A stretch of DNA of 64,000 nucleotides from assembly GCA_036384915.1 (NCBI GenBank), contig DASVLJ010000062.1:62001-126000 (forward strand). Reading direction: 5' to 3'. This document shows, in pieces, positions 25,003-33,643 of the stretch. Position 1 is the stretch's first letter; every line of letters starts with the position of its first letter. Made by a program: the position numbers and the translations under genes. The DNA comes from PKWO01 sp036384915. Lineage in GTDB: Bacteria > Pseudomonadota > Gammaproteobacteria > Burkholderiales > Burkholderiaceae_D. Under the pieces are notes generated by a model. That model was not told the DNA's origin and did not search any database. It saw only the letters and a program-made list of their open reading frames with translations.

Positions 25003-25890
25003 GGCTCTTTGCGGCGCAGCGACAGGCGCGGGTTTTGCGCCGAACAGCACGAGCCAGGTCGCCAAGCCCACCAGCGCGCAACCGATCAGCGAATTCAGGT
25101 TGAATCCCTCGTGCAGGAAAATCCCGCCCCACAGCAGCGCAAACATCGGAATCAGGAACGTCACCGTCAGTGTCTTGGTCGGGCCGATGTCGGCCATCAG
25201 GCGGAAGTAGATGAAGTAGGCCACGGCCGTGCACAGCAGCGCCAGCAGTGTCGCGAACAGCAGCACCTGCGGCGTCGGCTCGCTGTGCATCGGAACCAGG
25301 GGCAGGGCGGGCAGGATGACCAGGGCAGCGCCCAATTGCGAACCGGTCGCGAGCATGGGGGCGGCGATACCGGCCGATTTCAGCTTGGCATAGGCGCCGG
25401 CCATGCCGTAGCAACATGCCGCGGCCAGACAGGCGCCGGCCGCCAGCAGCAATTGCCCGCTGAATTGTGCGGGACCCAGACGCACCAGGAGCGCCACTCC
25501 GGCGATGCCGGCGAACAGACCGGCGATCTTGCGCGCGGTCAGCGCTTCCTTGAGCACGGCGGCGCCGACCAGCGCACCCCAGAGCGGGCTGGTTGCGTTG
25601 ACGACGGCCGAATAGCCTGCCGGCAGCGTCATAGCGGCATAGGCGAAGAAGCTGAAGGGCAGTGCCGAATTGAGGATGCCGAGCACCAGGTAGACTTTCC
25701 AGTTGCGTCCGAAATCCATGCGCATCTTCGTGGCGAGCAGGAACAGCAGCATGACAGTGCCCGCCACGCCGACGCGAATCTCGGCCGTCCACAGGGGCCC
25801 GAGCACAGGGGCGATGATGCGCATGAACAGGAAGGAAGCGCCCCAGATGGCGGCGAGGCTGAGCAGGCGGATGAGATCGGTGCGGCGCAT
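24985..25890 (-). CDS. EamA/DMT family transporter
   Basis: This 301-residue inner-membrane protein has about ten transmembrane helices arranged as two EamA repeats. The first repeat begins LLSLAAIWGASFLFMRI, and the second ends in MFALLWGGIFLHEGFNL, a typical DMT pattern. Members export amino acids, metabolites or drugs; the substrate cannot be told. The ATG at 25890 (MRRTDLIRL) is better than a start 39 bases upstream. It converges on pabBC with an 18-base overlap. Confidence 0.9.
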   Translation of the reverse strand: MRRTDLIRLLSLAAIWGASFLFMRIIAPVLGPLWTAEIRVGVAGTVMLLFLLATKMRMDFGRNWKVYLVLGILNSALPFSFFAYAAMTLPAGYSAVVNATSPLWGALVGAAVLKEALTARKIAGLFAGIAGVALLVRLGPAQFSGQLLLAAGACLAAACCYGMAGAYAKLKSAGIAAPMLATGSQLGAALVILPALPLVPMHSEPTPQVLLFATLLALLCTAVAYFIYFRLMADIGPTKTLTVTFLIPMFALLWGGIFLHEGFNLNSLIGCALVGLATWLVLFGAKPAPVAAPQRASSECG

Positions 25891-26040
25891 GGTGCAAATT
25901 CGTGCAAGGGAGCCGTCAGCATACGGCAAGTGCGAAAAGCCCGCTCGCCGCTTTCGGACGCGACAGCCCGGCCGCGGGATTTGCTGTTACGGCGCGAGCG
26001 GGTTTCCCTTATACTCGTGGGCACAACCGGGAGGCGATAC

Positions 26041-26616
26041 ATGGCAAAGCGTTGTCATTGGTGCGGCGACGATCCGCTCTACATGGCTTATCATGACGAG
26101 GAATGGGGCGTGCCGGCGCACGACGACCGACACCTGTTCGAAATGCTGATCCTCGAAGGCGCGCAGGCCGGCTTGTCCTGGATCACGGTCTTGAGGAAGC
26201 GCGAGGCCTACCGCGAGGCGTTCGACAAATTCAATGTCAAGCGTGTTGCAGCGTATGGCGAGGACAAGATCCTGGAATTGCTGGGCAACCCCGGCATCGT
26301 GCGCAACCGCGCCAAGGTGCGTTCAGCCGTCAACAATGCGCAGCGTTTCATGGAGGTGCAAAAGGAATTCGGTTCCTTCGATGCCTACCTGTGGGCTTTC
26401 GTCGACGGCAAGACCATCCAGAACAGCTATAGCGGACGTGGCAGCCTGCCGGCCACGTCCGAAGTCTCCGACCGTATTTCCAGGGATTTGAAAAAGCGCG
26501 GTTTCAATTTCGTCGGCTCGACCATTATCTATGCCTTCATGCAGGCTTGCGGGATGGTCAACGATCACTTGGTCGAATGCGACTGGCACACGAAGACAAA
26601 AAAACTATCCAAATAA
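26041..26616 (+). CDS. tag: DNA-3-methyladenine glycosylase I
   Basis: This 191-residue helix-hairpin-helix-type glycosylase removes 3-methyladenine from alkylated DNA. The Tag signature is clear: KRCHWCGDDPLYMAYHDEEWG at the start (zinc ligand Cys and His), ILEGAQAGLSWITVLRKRE with the base-pocket residues, and VNDHLVECDWH, which holds the other zinc ligands. A GGGAGG ribosome-binding site precedes the ATG, and TATACT at 26010-26015 is a plausible -10. It is followed after nine bases by the SnoaL-like gene. Confidence 0.97.
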   Translation: MAKRCHWCGDDPLYMAYHDEEWGVPAHDDRHLFEMLILEGAQAGLSWITVLRKREAYREAFDKFNVKRVAAYGEDKILELLGNPGIVRNRAKVRSAVNNAQRFMEVQKEFGSFDAYLWAFVDGKTIQNSYSGRGSLPATSEVSDRISRDLKKRGFNFVGSTIIYAFMQACGMVNDHLVECDWHTKTKKLSK

Positions 26617-26625
26617 GGAGGAACC

Positions 26626-27090
26626 ATGCATCCGAATGCAGAACTGATCACGAAGTTTTATTCCGCCTTCCAGAAGCTCGATGCGGAAACCATGGCGAGC
26701 TGCTACGCGCCCGACATCCACTTCAGCGACCCGGTATTTCCCTCGCTGCGCGGCACGGAAGCGTCCGACATGTGGCGCATGCTGGCTTCGCGGGCCAAGG
26801 ATTTTTCGCTGGTATTCGATGGCGTCGAAGCCGACGAGCAAACCGGCAGGGCGCACTGGGTGGCGACCTATCTCTTCAGTCAGACCGGCAATACGGTGGT
26901 TAATGACATCCAGGCCAGCTTCATTTTCCGCGACGGCAAGATCGTGCGCCATGTCGACAGTTTTGATTTGTGGCGCTGGTCGCGCCAGGCGCTGGGTTTC
27001 AAGGGACTCCTGCTGGGCTGGACGCACATCGTGGCCGGGGCGGTGCGTAAGCAAGCCGCCAAGAGCCTGGCGGCATTTAGGGGGCAGTAG
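26626..27090 (+). CDS. SnoaL-like / nuclear transport factor 2 family protein
   Basis: The 154-residue protein has an NTF2-like fold of the SnoaL type: LITKFYSAFQKLDAETMASCYAPDIHFSDPVF at the start (several short motifs), then VVNDIQASFIFRDGKIVRHVDSFD, a usual SnoaL ending. The C-terminal extension (GWTHIVAGAVRKQAAKSL) is amphipathic. Function unknown; such proteins are often small isomerases or binding proteins. A near-consensus ribosome-binding site, AAGGAGG, lies just upstream. Its TAG stop codon lies inside the terminal GTAGGGTGG of an inverted repeat. Confidence 0.88.
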   Translation: MHPNAELITKFYSAFQKLDAETMASCYAPDIHFSDPVFPSLRGTEASDMWRMLASRAKDFSLVFDGVEADEQTGRAHWVATYLFSQTGNTVVNDIQASFIFRDGKIVRHVDSFDLWRWSRQALGFKGLLLGWTHIVAGAVRKQAAKSLAAFRGQ

Positions 27091-27181
27091 GGTGGAAAAG
27101 CAGAAGGCGCATTCCACCAAGCGATTAGAGAACGTCATTTGACGCATTGTGGTGGAATGCGCCTACGGCTTTTCACCCTAC
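27087..27181. repeat. Near-perfect inverted repeat of the GTAGGGTGG family
   Basis: The left arm at 27087-27119 opens GTAGGGTGGAAAAGC and ends GCGCATTCCACCA. The right arm at 27150-27181 is its near-perfect inverted copy ending in CACCCTAC. About 30 bases separate the arms. Both flanking convergent genes end with TAG codons supplied by the two ends of the element. It could form a long hairpin that ends both transcripts. Confidence 0.8.
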
Positions 27182-27894
27182 AATTCCTGCGGCGTAGCCG
27201 ATCCCTGCGCTTCATCAATGTCCAGCGCGTGCAACAAGCGCATGCGCAACTCTTCCGGCGAGCGCGAAATCACTTCTTCCGGCACTTCGAACTTCTCGGT
27301 CAGCCTGCGAAAATCCTCAAAGCCATAAGACACCATGAAGGGGTGCATGCCCGAGCGTAATGCCGCCAGGTAATCCTTGTGCTCGTCGCCGCAGATATAG
27401 GAGCGCGCCGGGTTGATGCCGCGCTCGTGGCGCACGGTCTTGAAATGGGTGGTTTTTTCTTCGCTCAAGGGAATGTGCACCAGGAAATCGAAGGCTGCGG
27501 TATCGATCTCGTGGCGCGCAAACAGGATGCGCAACGTCTCGAGCGGCTCGTTGGTGATGTTGCGCGTGACCAGGCCCACCAGCACGTCCGGTGCTGCCAT
27601 CAGGGCATGGATCAGCGGGGCGATGCCGGGGTAGAGCATGGCTTCTTCACGGTACACCTCGGTCAACGTGGCGATCAATTGCTTGCGTTTCTGCTTGCCG
27701 ATCTGCTTGCGCAGGTTCGACGGAAATTCCTTCAGGCCGCCGAGATACTTGAACAAATGGCGCCGCTTCTGGAAGCGCTCTTCGTCGCCCAGGGCCATGC
27801 CATGCGCGGAAAAAGCCTTGCCGATGGCGGTATAGGCATCGATAGTGGTGCCGTCGGCGTCGAGGATGACGAGCCGCTTGTTGCTGCTGAACAT
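27178..27894 (-). CDS. HAD-family hydrolase
   Basis: The 238-residue protein has HAD motif I (RLVILDADGTTIDA, with the nucleophile Asp followed by a second Asp two residues on), motif II LVTRNIT, a basic HFKTVRHERG stretch near motif III, and motif IV YICGDEHKDYLAAL. An insertion rich in Lys/Arg (FQKRRHLFKYLGGLKEF) forms the cap. A phosphatase is likely, but the substrate is unknown. The ATG at 27894 begins the conserved core. Its TAG stop is part of the inverted repeat shared with the SnoaL-like gene. Confidence 0.85.
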   Translation of the reverse strand: MFSSNKRLVILDADGTTIDAYTAIGKAFSAHGMALGDEERFQKRRHLFKYLGGLKEFPSNLRKQIGKQKRKQLIATLTEVYREEAMLYPGIAPLIHALMAAPDVLVGLVTRNITNEPLETLRILFARHEIDTAAFDFLVHIPLSEEKTTHFKTVRHERGINPARSYICGDEHKDYLAALRSGMHPFMVSYGFEDFRRLTEKFEVPEEVISRSPEELRMRLLHALDIDEAQGSATPQEL

Positions 27895-27910
27895 GGCGCG
27901 CCTTCCTATC

Positions 27911-28450
27911 TCAATAGAACAGGAAAAAGCCGTTGACGAAGCTGATAATGCCGACGATGCCGACCGGCACGGCGATGTACCAAAGCTCCTTGCGCTTGAG
28001 CAGGGCGGCAATCGACGACACCAAAATAGCGATCTGCAGCAGGATCACGGCGATGCCGAACGGTTCGCCATGGCGCTTGGCGTCGTCACGCTGGGCTTCG
28101 AGTTTTTCCGCCGCCTGCTTGATGTCGGCCTTTTCCTTGTCATAGGCCGCGACTTTTTTCTGGTCGGCCTCGATGGCTTCCTGGTAAGCGGCTTTTTTAG
28201 CCGCGTCGGCCTCGAGTTTTGCATCGAGCTGGAGCTTTTCCAGCTGCACCTGGTACAGGTTGCCCTTGATGCTCTTGGCCTGGTAGTAAGCCCATTGGTC
28301 CGAAGCCTGGGCTTGCGACAACACGCTCCTGGTCGAATAGCCGCCGCCCTTGAACGTCGATAGCGTTGCGCACACCGCAAAGATCACGGTCGTCAAGGCC
28401 ATGTAATTCAGCCACGGTTCTTTTTTCTCTTCCTTCTTCTCTTCGGCCAT
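27911..28450 (-). CDS. DUF4337 family membrane protein
   Basis: The 179-residue protein begins with a Lys/Glu-rich tail, then a membrane segment (about 15-32; LNYMALTTVIFAVCATLSTF), a central coiled-coil-like stretch (about 60-125, rich in Lys, Glu, Gln and Ala) and two more membrane segments at the C-terminus. The pattern and the QASDQWAYYQAKSIK motif fit the DUF4337 family, of unknown function. It stands 16 bases before the HAD gene on the same strand. Confidence 0.82.
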   Translation of the reverse strand: MAEEKKEEKKEPWLNYMALTTVIFAVCATLSTFKGGGYSTRSVLSQAQASDQWAYYQAKSIKGNLYQVQLEKLQLDAKLEADAAKKAAYQEAIEADQKKVAAYDKEKADIKQAAEKLEAQRDDAKRHGEPFGIAVILLQIAILVSSIAALLKRKELWYIAVPVGIVGIISFVNGFFLFY

Positions 28451-29058
28451 GCTGGTTTTCTCCTAAAAACCCGATCCTAAAAGCTCATGGCGGTGTCGCC
28501 ACTCCTCGCTATACAGTCAGACTGTCTTCGCCGCGGCCCTTGCCCTGCCCATGTTGAAACGGGTTGCAATGTCGGGTGGGGACGGCTTTTTTGGGCAATT
28601 CTATATGAAGTTGCGGTGATTACGACGCGCTGCAACAACTGTTGCCGCGCCAATCGCATATCATCATTGGCGCATAAGGATTATTGCCCGGATTTATATG
28701 TCACAACATGAAATTTGGACGACATTAGAGCCTCTTCTGTACCTGTTTGGTATGCACGCAACCCCGCAGACCGGTCGAATGCTAGGCGCGGCGACGCGTC
28801 GTAGCGGTGCTACGGCAAGGAGCCGCAACACCGCAGGCGACCGGTTTACGGGGATTGCCCAGAGGGTTCGAGCGAAAAGGGCGCACTGCGGCGTTGCGAC
28901 GCTTGCTCAGGGGACCACCCTGAGCAAGCGTCGCGCCTTGCCTTGCATCCCTTTTCGCTCGAACGTGCATGCCAAACAGGTACAGAAGAGGCTCAACACC
29001 CGGTGCAAAGAAACACCGCGCCCAGAACAAATACATTGACCGACCAGGAGATGCAAAG
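28451..29058. other. 608-bp intergenic region before the purine permease gene
   Basis: This gap between the divergent DUF4337 and purine permease genes holds no supportable gene. Short frames inside it are overlaid on a large palindromic element (28728-28994, listed separately). The part next to DUF4337 (28451-28727) shows no structure I can name and presumably carries its promoter. Confidence 0.6.
28728..28994. repeat. 267-bp nested palindromic element
   Basis: Outer 31-bp arms at 28728-28758 and 28964-28994 are inverted copies with one mismatch (ends GAGCCTCTTCTGTACC). Inside, CCCCGCAGACCGGTCG (from about 28761) pairs imperfectly with CGACCGGTTTACGGGG (about 28838-28853). GTTCGAGCGAAAAGGG (28866-28881) pairs perfectly with 28949-28964. 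Within that, a perfect 17-bp hairpin (28896-28912 with 28918-28934) has a 5-base loop. The whole could fold as a stem carrying two side hairpins. It has no transposase frame; a non-autonomous mobile element is the simplest reading. Confidence 0.8.
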
Positions 29059-30363
29059 ATGGGATTTTTGGAGAAGCTGTTCAAGCTCGAGACGCATAAA
29101 ACCGACGTCAGGACCGAGCTCGTGGCCGGCCTGACCACGTTTTTGACGATGGCCTATATTATTTTCGTCAATCCGTCGATTCTGGGCGATGCCGGCATGC
29201 CGCGCGACTCGGTCTTTGTTGCGACCTGTATCGCTGCCGCCATCGGCACGCTGATCATGGCGCTCTATGCCAATTACCCGATCGCCCTGGCTCCGGGCAT
29301 GGGCTTGAATGCCTACTTCGCGTACTTCGTGGTCGGGCACCTGCACTATTCCTGGCAAGTCGCGCTGGGCGCCGTGTTCGTTTCAGGCTGCTTGTTTGTC
29401 GCCGTCACCCTGTTCCGCGTGCGCGAAATGATCGTCAACGGCATCCCGCAATCGATACGAACCGCCATCACGGCCGGTATCGGCCTATTCCTCGCCATCA
29501 TCTCGCTCAAGAATTGCGGCATCGTAGTCTCGAGTAGCGTCACCTCTGTCACGCTGGGCGACTTGCACGAAATGCCGGCCATCCTGGCCATCATCGGCTT
29601 CTTCCTGATCGTGGTGCTCGACAAGCTCAAGGTGCGCGGCGCCATCCTGATCGGCATCTTGGCCGTGACCGTTCTCGGCTTCCTCTTCGGCGGCAACAAG
29701 TTCAACGGCGTGTTTTCGGCTCCGCCGTCGATCGACCCGACGCTGTTCAAGCTCGACGTCAAGGGGGCGCTCTCGGTCGGCATCCTCGACGTGGTGCTGG
29801 TGTTCTTCCTGGTCGAATTGTTCGATGCCACCGGCACCCTGATGGGCGTGGCCAACCGCGCAGGCTTGCTCAACAACGGCAAGATGGAACGCTTGAACAA
29901 GGCGCTGCTGGCCGACAGCACGGCCATCGTCGCCGGCTCCTTCCTCGGCACGTCGAGCACCACGGCCTACATCGAAAGCGCCGCCGGCGTGCAAGCCGGC
30001 GGCCGCACCGGACTGACCGCATTGACGGTGGCCGCCCTGTTCCTCGCCTGCCTGTTCATCGCCCCGCTGGCCAGCGCCGTGCCGGCCTACGCCACCGCCC
30101 CGGCCTTGTTCTACGTCTCCTGCCTGATGCTGCGCGAACTGGTGCACATCGACTGGGAAGACACGACCGAAAGCGTGCCTGCTGTCGTGACGGCCTTGAT
30201 GATGCCCTTCACCTACTCGATCGCCAACGGCGTCGCCTTCGGTTTCATTACCTATGCCGGCCTGAAGCTGCTCACCGGCCGCTTCAAGGATGTGCCTGTC
30301 GTGATCTGGATCATCGCGGCGATTTTCCTGTTCAAGTTCATTTATCTGGGCAGCGGCGGTTGA
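29059..30363 (+). CDS. NCS2 family purine permease (AzgA-like)
   Basis: This 434-residue inner-membrane protein belongs to the adenine/guanine/hypoxanthine branch of NCS2: RTELVAGLTTFLTMAYIIFVNP at the start, then APGMGLNAYFAY (the substrate-binding helix), and ELFDATGTLMGVANRAG and GTSSTTAYIESAAGVQAGG in the second half. About 12-14 membrane segments are expected. It imports purine bases with protons. The ATG at 29059 follows AGGAG by eight bases. A strong terminator lies just after the gene, and a large palindromic element upstream. Confidence 0.94.
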   Translation: MGFLEKLFKLETHKTDVRTELVAGLTTFLTMAYIIFVNPSILGDAGMPRDSVFVATCIAAAIGTLIMALYANYPIALAPGMGLNAYFAYFVVGHLHYSWQVALGAVFVSGCLFVAVTLFRVREMIVNGIPQSIRTAITAGIGLFLAIISLKNCGIVVSSSVTSVTLGDLHEMPAILAIIGFFLIVVLDKLKVRGAILIGILAVTVLGFLFGGNKFNGVFSAPPSIDPTLFKLDVKGALSVGILDVVLVFFLVELFDATGTLMGVANRAGLLNNGKMERLNKALLADSTAIVAGSFLGTSSTTAYIESAAGVQAGGRTGLTALTVAALFLACLFIAPLASAVPAYATAPALFYVSCLMLRELVHIDWEDTTESVPAVVTALMMPFTYSIANGVAFGFITYAGLKLLTGRFKDVPVVIWIIAAIFLFKFIYLGSGG

Positions 30364-30382
30364 GCACTTGATGCGAAAAAGC

Positions 30383-30411
30383 AAAAAGCCCGGATCGCTC
30401 CCGGGCTTTTT
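30383..30411. terminator. Intrinsic terminator
   Basis: AAAAAGCCCGG, loop ATCGCTC, CCGGGCTTTTT forms a perfect 11-bp stem with terminal A- and T-runs, 20 bases after the purine permease gene and before the end of the convergent gene. It can act on both strands. Confidence 0.88.
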
Positions 30412-30428
30412 ACTTTTGGCGGCTGATT

Positions 30429-31349
30429 TCAAGGTTCCGCCAGCATGCGCGCATGTTCCGCGTGTTTCATCTCCGCGTACTCGTTCCAATCCAATTCATG
30501 CAGTTGGCGGGCATAGTGTTCCGTCGCGAAAAACCACGACTTGAGCCTGCCGTCGAACCTGCGTTCCTGGAGCGCGCCAGGCGATTCCAAGTAACTGTCG
30601 ATTGCCAGAAAATACCGCATCGTATTGCGCTCGATGACACCCCGAACGCCGCCCACATATTGCGGGCTGCCGTTGCCTTCCTTACCGACCACGGTGAAAC
30701 CGACTTTGTCGTGCCCTATCGTGCCAAGGTAGGCTTGCATGGCGATCCGGCCCATCATGCCGGTTGAATAGGAATAGGTAAGCCGAATGAAGGTCTTGTC
30801 GGCGCCCAAGGGAATCGCGCGCAGCGCGATGCGGTAATCGCTGGTGCCAAGCGGCCCGTTTTGCGCCGAGAGTGCAACTTCAAAATAGTCGGGTGTCGCG
30901 GCCATGGCTGCGAAATTGAACATGATACGTTCCGAGTCGGCCAGGGCCTGCGGGGTCTTTTTCCCGATGTTGACTTTCAGGCCAGACACCGTCGCTTCCT
31001 TGACCGCCCGGCAATATTTGGTATTGAGATGCAAGATCATGACTTCACACCATTGCGGCGGATCAGTCAGGGCGTTTCTCGTCTCGGTATAAGGGTGATC
31101 CACGACCGCATAGATGTCGCCTTCCAATCGGTCACGGCTCTCCACCGAATCGAGCACCAGCGGCCGGTCGAACTGATTGTGTTCGAGCCGTTGCGCGAGC
31201 GAAGCATATTGGGAGCGCATAAGCTCGGCATCGGCCGATGTTGCGCCTGCCGCATTCTGGCCAATAAGGAATGCGATAGGGAGCGCAAGCAGGATGGCGC
31301 CGGCCGTTTGCCGGACCCGCGTTGCGATTGTAAAGAACACCGTTTGCAT
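30429..31349 (-). CDS. Exported protein of unknown function
   Basis: The 306-residue product starts with a long hydrophobic signal sequence or anchor (AGAILLALPIAFLIGQNAAG). The mature part has FDRPLVLDSVESRDRLEGDIYAVVDHPY, then QWCEVMILHLNTKYC (two Cys 12 residues apart), and a strand-rich middle (FIRLTYSYSTGMMGRIAMQAYLG-like). The overall look, a lipid-binding START-like barrel, is suggestive only. I do not recognise the family. The ATG at 31349 is preferred over a TTG 33 bases upstream. It converges on the purine permease gene across a terminator. Confidence 0.75.
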   Translation of the reverse strand: MQTVFFTIATRVRQTAGAILLALPIAFLIGQNAAGATSADAELMRSQYASLAQRLEHNQFDRPLVLDSVESRDRLEGDIYAVVDHPYTETRNALTDPPQWCEVMILHLNTKYCRAVKEATVSGLKVNIGKKTPQALADSERIMFNFAAMAATPDYFEVALSAQNGPLGTSDYRIALRAIPLGADKTFIRLTYSYSTGMMGRIAMQAYLGTIGHDKVGFTVVGKEGNGSPQYVGGVRGVIERNTMRYFLAIDSYLESPGALQERRFDGRLKSWFFATEHYARQLHELDWNEYAEMKHAEHARMLAEP

Positions 31350-31538
31350 GCTCGTTGCCACGCTTTGCCTTCCGGAGCCCAATGCCGGCCATTCAGTTTC
31401 GTAGAAAGCAAGGATAGCAAGCCGGTATCGTTTCCGGGTTGACCTTGCTCAATTCAGAATGAGGCGTAACGGCGCAATACCTGCCTGGGATGCAGTAATG
31501 ATGATTCCAGGTATTGGACTTGACTTTGCTCGGCAATG

Positions 31539-32534
31539 TTACAGCGATTCATCGCGCGGATCGCGCGCCAGCAGCTTCTTGACCATGTCGCGCGCCGAAT
31601 CGCCGTCGAACAGTACGGCCGCCACCGCATTGGCAATCGGCATCTCGACCCCGATCTCGGCGGCCAGCGCCCGCACCGCTTGTGCGCAGCGCACCCCCTC
31701 GGCGACATGGCCCAATTCGGCCACGATCTGATCGAGCTTCTTGCCTTGCGCCAGGCCCAATCCGACTTTGCGGTTGCGCGATAGGTCGCCTGTGCAAGTG
31801 AGAATCAGGTCGCCCATGCCGGCAAGGCCCATGAAGGTTTCGGTGTGGCCGCCCAGTGCGACGCCGAGTCTTGTGATTTCGGCCAGGCCGCGCGTCATCA
31901 GGGCGGCGCGGGCGTTCAAGCCCAGACCCATGCCGTCGATGATGCCGGTGGCAATCGCCAGGATGTTCTTCACCGCACCGCCGACTTCGACGCCGGTCAA
32001 GTCGTTGCTCGAATAGACGCGGATATTGTTGCCGTGCACGGCTGCCACGGTGCGCTCGCACAGCGCCGGCGTCAGCGACGCCACGGTCAGGGCGCATGGC
32101 AAGCCGAGCGCCACTTCCTGGGCGAATGAGGGGCCGGAAAGTGCGCCGACCGGTATGGCATCGCCCAGGGCTTCGTGCACCACCTGGTGCGGCAGTTTGC
32201 GGCTTCCCTCTTCGAAGCCCTTGCACAGCCAGATGAAATTGGGAATCTTGCCAGCCATACGTTCGGCCAGGGGACGCAAGCCGGCCACCGAAGTGGCGCC
32301 GATCACGAGGCTGTCGGCACTCGCAACGTGGGCGATGGCCGCGTCGAAATCGGAGGTCAGGCGCAATTGCTCAGGCAGGGCGATGCCGGGCAGATAAGCG
32401 GTGTTCTCGCGTGTTGCTGCGGCGTTGGCCATGGCGGCTTCGCCACGGCCCCAGAGCAGCACGTCGTGGCGCCCGGCCAAGGCTATCGCCAATGCCGTGC
32501 CCCAGGCGCCGGCACCGAAAATCCCGATTTTCAT
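31539..32534 (-). CDS. gpsA: NAD(P)-dependent glycerol-3-phosphate dehydrogenase
   Basis: This 331-residue cytoplasmic enzyme reduces dihydroxyacetone phosphate to sn-glycerol-3-phosphate for phospholipid synthesis. The dinucleotide loop GAGAWGTAL is at the N-terminus, the substrate-binding and catalytic Lys are in GVEVGGAVKNILAIATG, and GLAGMGDLILTCTGDLSRNR is typical. The order secB, SH3 protein, gpsA is common in Burkholderiales, and all lie on the same strand with small gaps. Confidence 0.97.
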   Translation of the reverse strand: MKIGIFGAGAWGTALAIALAGRHDVLLWGRGEAAMANAAATRENTAYLPGIALPEQLRLTSDFDAAIAHVASADSLVIGATSVAGLRPLAERMAGKIPNFIWLCKGFEEGSRKLPHQVVHEALGDAIPVGALSGPSFAQEVALGLPCALTVASLTPALCERTVAAVHGNNIRVYSSNDLTGVEVGGAVKNILAIATGIIDGMGLGLNARAALMTRGLAEITRLGVALGGHTETFMGLAGMGDLILTCTGDLSRNRKVGLGLAQGKKLDQIVAELGHVAEGVRCAQAVRALAAEIGVEMPIANAVAAVLFDGDSARDMVKKLLARDPRDESL

Positions 32535-32557
32535 GAATATTGGAAGAGAGGGGGGAG

Positions 32558-33013
32558 CTATTCGCTGCCCCAGACTTCGCCGGTCCTGACGTAGCCGGTC
32601 TGGCCGTCGCGATGCTTGACCTTGACCCAGCCCGGACTCGTTGCTCCGGCCGGCTCGGCCATGTCCAGCAGCACGCCTTTGTCGGCGCTGAAGGCCAGCG
32701 GGCTGCCGTCATCGGCAGTCGCGTGGACCTTGGCATTGGCCGCCTTGACCACCAGCGTGCGCTTGCCTGTCAGGTTCTTCGATTCGAGCCAGAACAGGTC
32801 GCCCGCGCTATCGCGCACCTTGGTCCAATCGCCGTAGGTCAGGATGGTTTCGACCGGCATGCCGCGCGGCACGGCGAACACCTTGCGTCCCTTCATGCCG
32901 GGCGCATCGTAGGCGACGACGGGGTCGGCGCCGACTGATTTGTATTCCAGCGCCTGCGCACCGCCGGCGGCGAGCAGCCCGAGCAGGGCGTAGCAGGCGT
33001 AGCGGGTGCGCAT
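32558..33013 (-). CDS. Exported SH3-domain protein
   Basis: The 151-residue protein has a signal peptide (about 1-22; ending GGAQA) and two SH3-like bacterial repeats: VVAYDAPGMKGRKVFAVPRGMPV with DWTKVRDSAGDLFWLESKNL, then KGVLLDMAEPAGATSPGWVKVKHRDG with GYVRTGEVWG. Bacterial SH3 domains of this kind are found in envelope proteins that contact peptidoglycan. The ATG at 33013 directly follows the secB stop codon, so it is part of the secB operon. Confidence 0.86.
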   Translation of the reverse strand: MRTRYACYALLGLLAAGGAQALEYKSVGADPVVAYDAPGMKGRKVFAVPRGMPVETILTYGDWTKVRDSAGDLFWLESKNLTGKRTLVVKAANAKVHATADDGSPLAFSADKGVLLDMAEPAGATSPGWVKVKHRDGQTGYVRTGEVWGSE

Positions 33014-33014
33014 C

Positions 33015-33530
33015 TTAGTTGATCGTGGCAGAAGGAGCACTCGGCGTGGAGGTCAGGCCACCCATGCCGTTCGGTTCCTGCTGTGCCTTGGCTTGCTCAA
33101 TCGCAGCTTGCATGCGTTGCTGGTACAGGGCTTCGAAGTTGATGTCGGCCAGGTGCACGGGCGGGAAGCCCGAACGCGTGACGACGTCGGCGATGTTGGC
33201 GCGCAGGTAGGGGTAGAGAATGTTCGGGCCGACCACGGCCAGCACTGCTTCGATTTGCTCGGCGGGAACGTTGCGCACTTCGAAAATGCCGGCTTGCTTG
33301 ACTTCGACCAGGAAGGCGACCTTGTCCTTGATGCGGGCGGTCAGCGTGATCGTCACGGTCGATTCGAACAAGTGTTCGGCCAGGCCTTCACCGCCCACGG
33401 CGATGCCGATTTCCAGCTTCGGGGTATCGTTTTCGAGGAAGATGGCTGGGGAATTCGGTTGCTCCAGCGACATGTCTTTCACATAGACGCGTTGGGTCTG
33501 GATGAGGGGTTGCTGGGTTTCGTCGGACAT
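33015..33530 (-). CDS. secB: Protein-export chaperone SecB
   Basis: This 171-residue cytosolic tetrameric chaperone keeps preproteins unfolded and passes them to SecA. Family segments are clear: QRVYVKDMSLEQPNSP, the AFLVEVKQAGIF strand, and LYPYLRANIADVVTRSGFPPVHL. The Gly/Ser/Thr-rich tail is probably flexible. The ATG at 33530 begins the conserved protein. It lies between grxC and the SH3-domain gene on the same strand. Confidence 0.97.
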   Translation of the reverse strand: MSDETQQPLIQTQRVYVKDMSLEQPNSPAIFLENDTPKLEIGIAVGGEGLAEHLFESTVTITLTARIKDKVAFLVEVKQAGIFEVRNVPAEQIEAVLAVVGPNILYPYLRANIADVVTRSGFPPVHLADINFEALYQQRMQAAIEQAKAQQEPNGMGGLTSTPSAPSATIN

Positions 33531-33643
33531 GGAGCGCTTTCGGTACGGTAAGGGTTGAAGGTTGAACAAATAACTCCGCTGCGACCGCGCCTGCGGATTC
33601 AGGGAGTCAAATGATACATCAGGATTAGAGCAATTAGGGCCGC

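Noticed and set aside
28995..29058. Purine riboswitch ahead of the purine permease
   Set aside because: The leader lacks the conserved three-way junction sequences of the purine aptamer, and the element upstream is a GC-rich palindrome.
28698..29138. Short frames on both strands in the palindromic element
   Set aside because: They follow the inverted repeats, have no ribosome-binding sites and look like translations of structured non-coding DNA.
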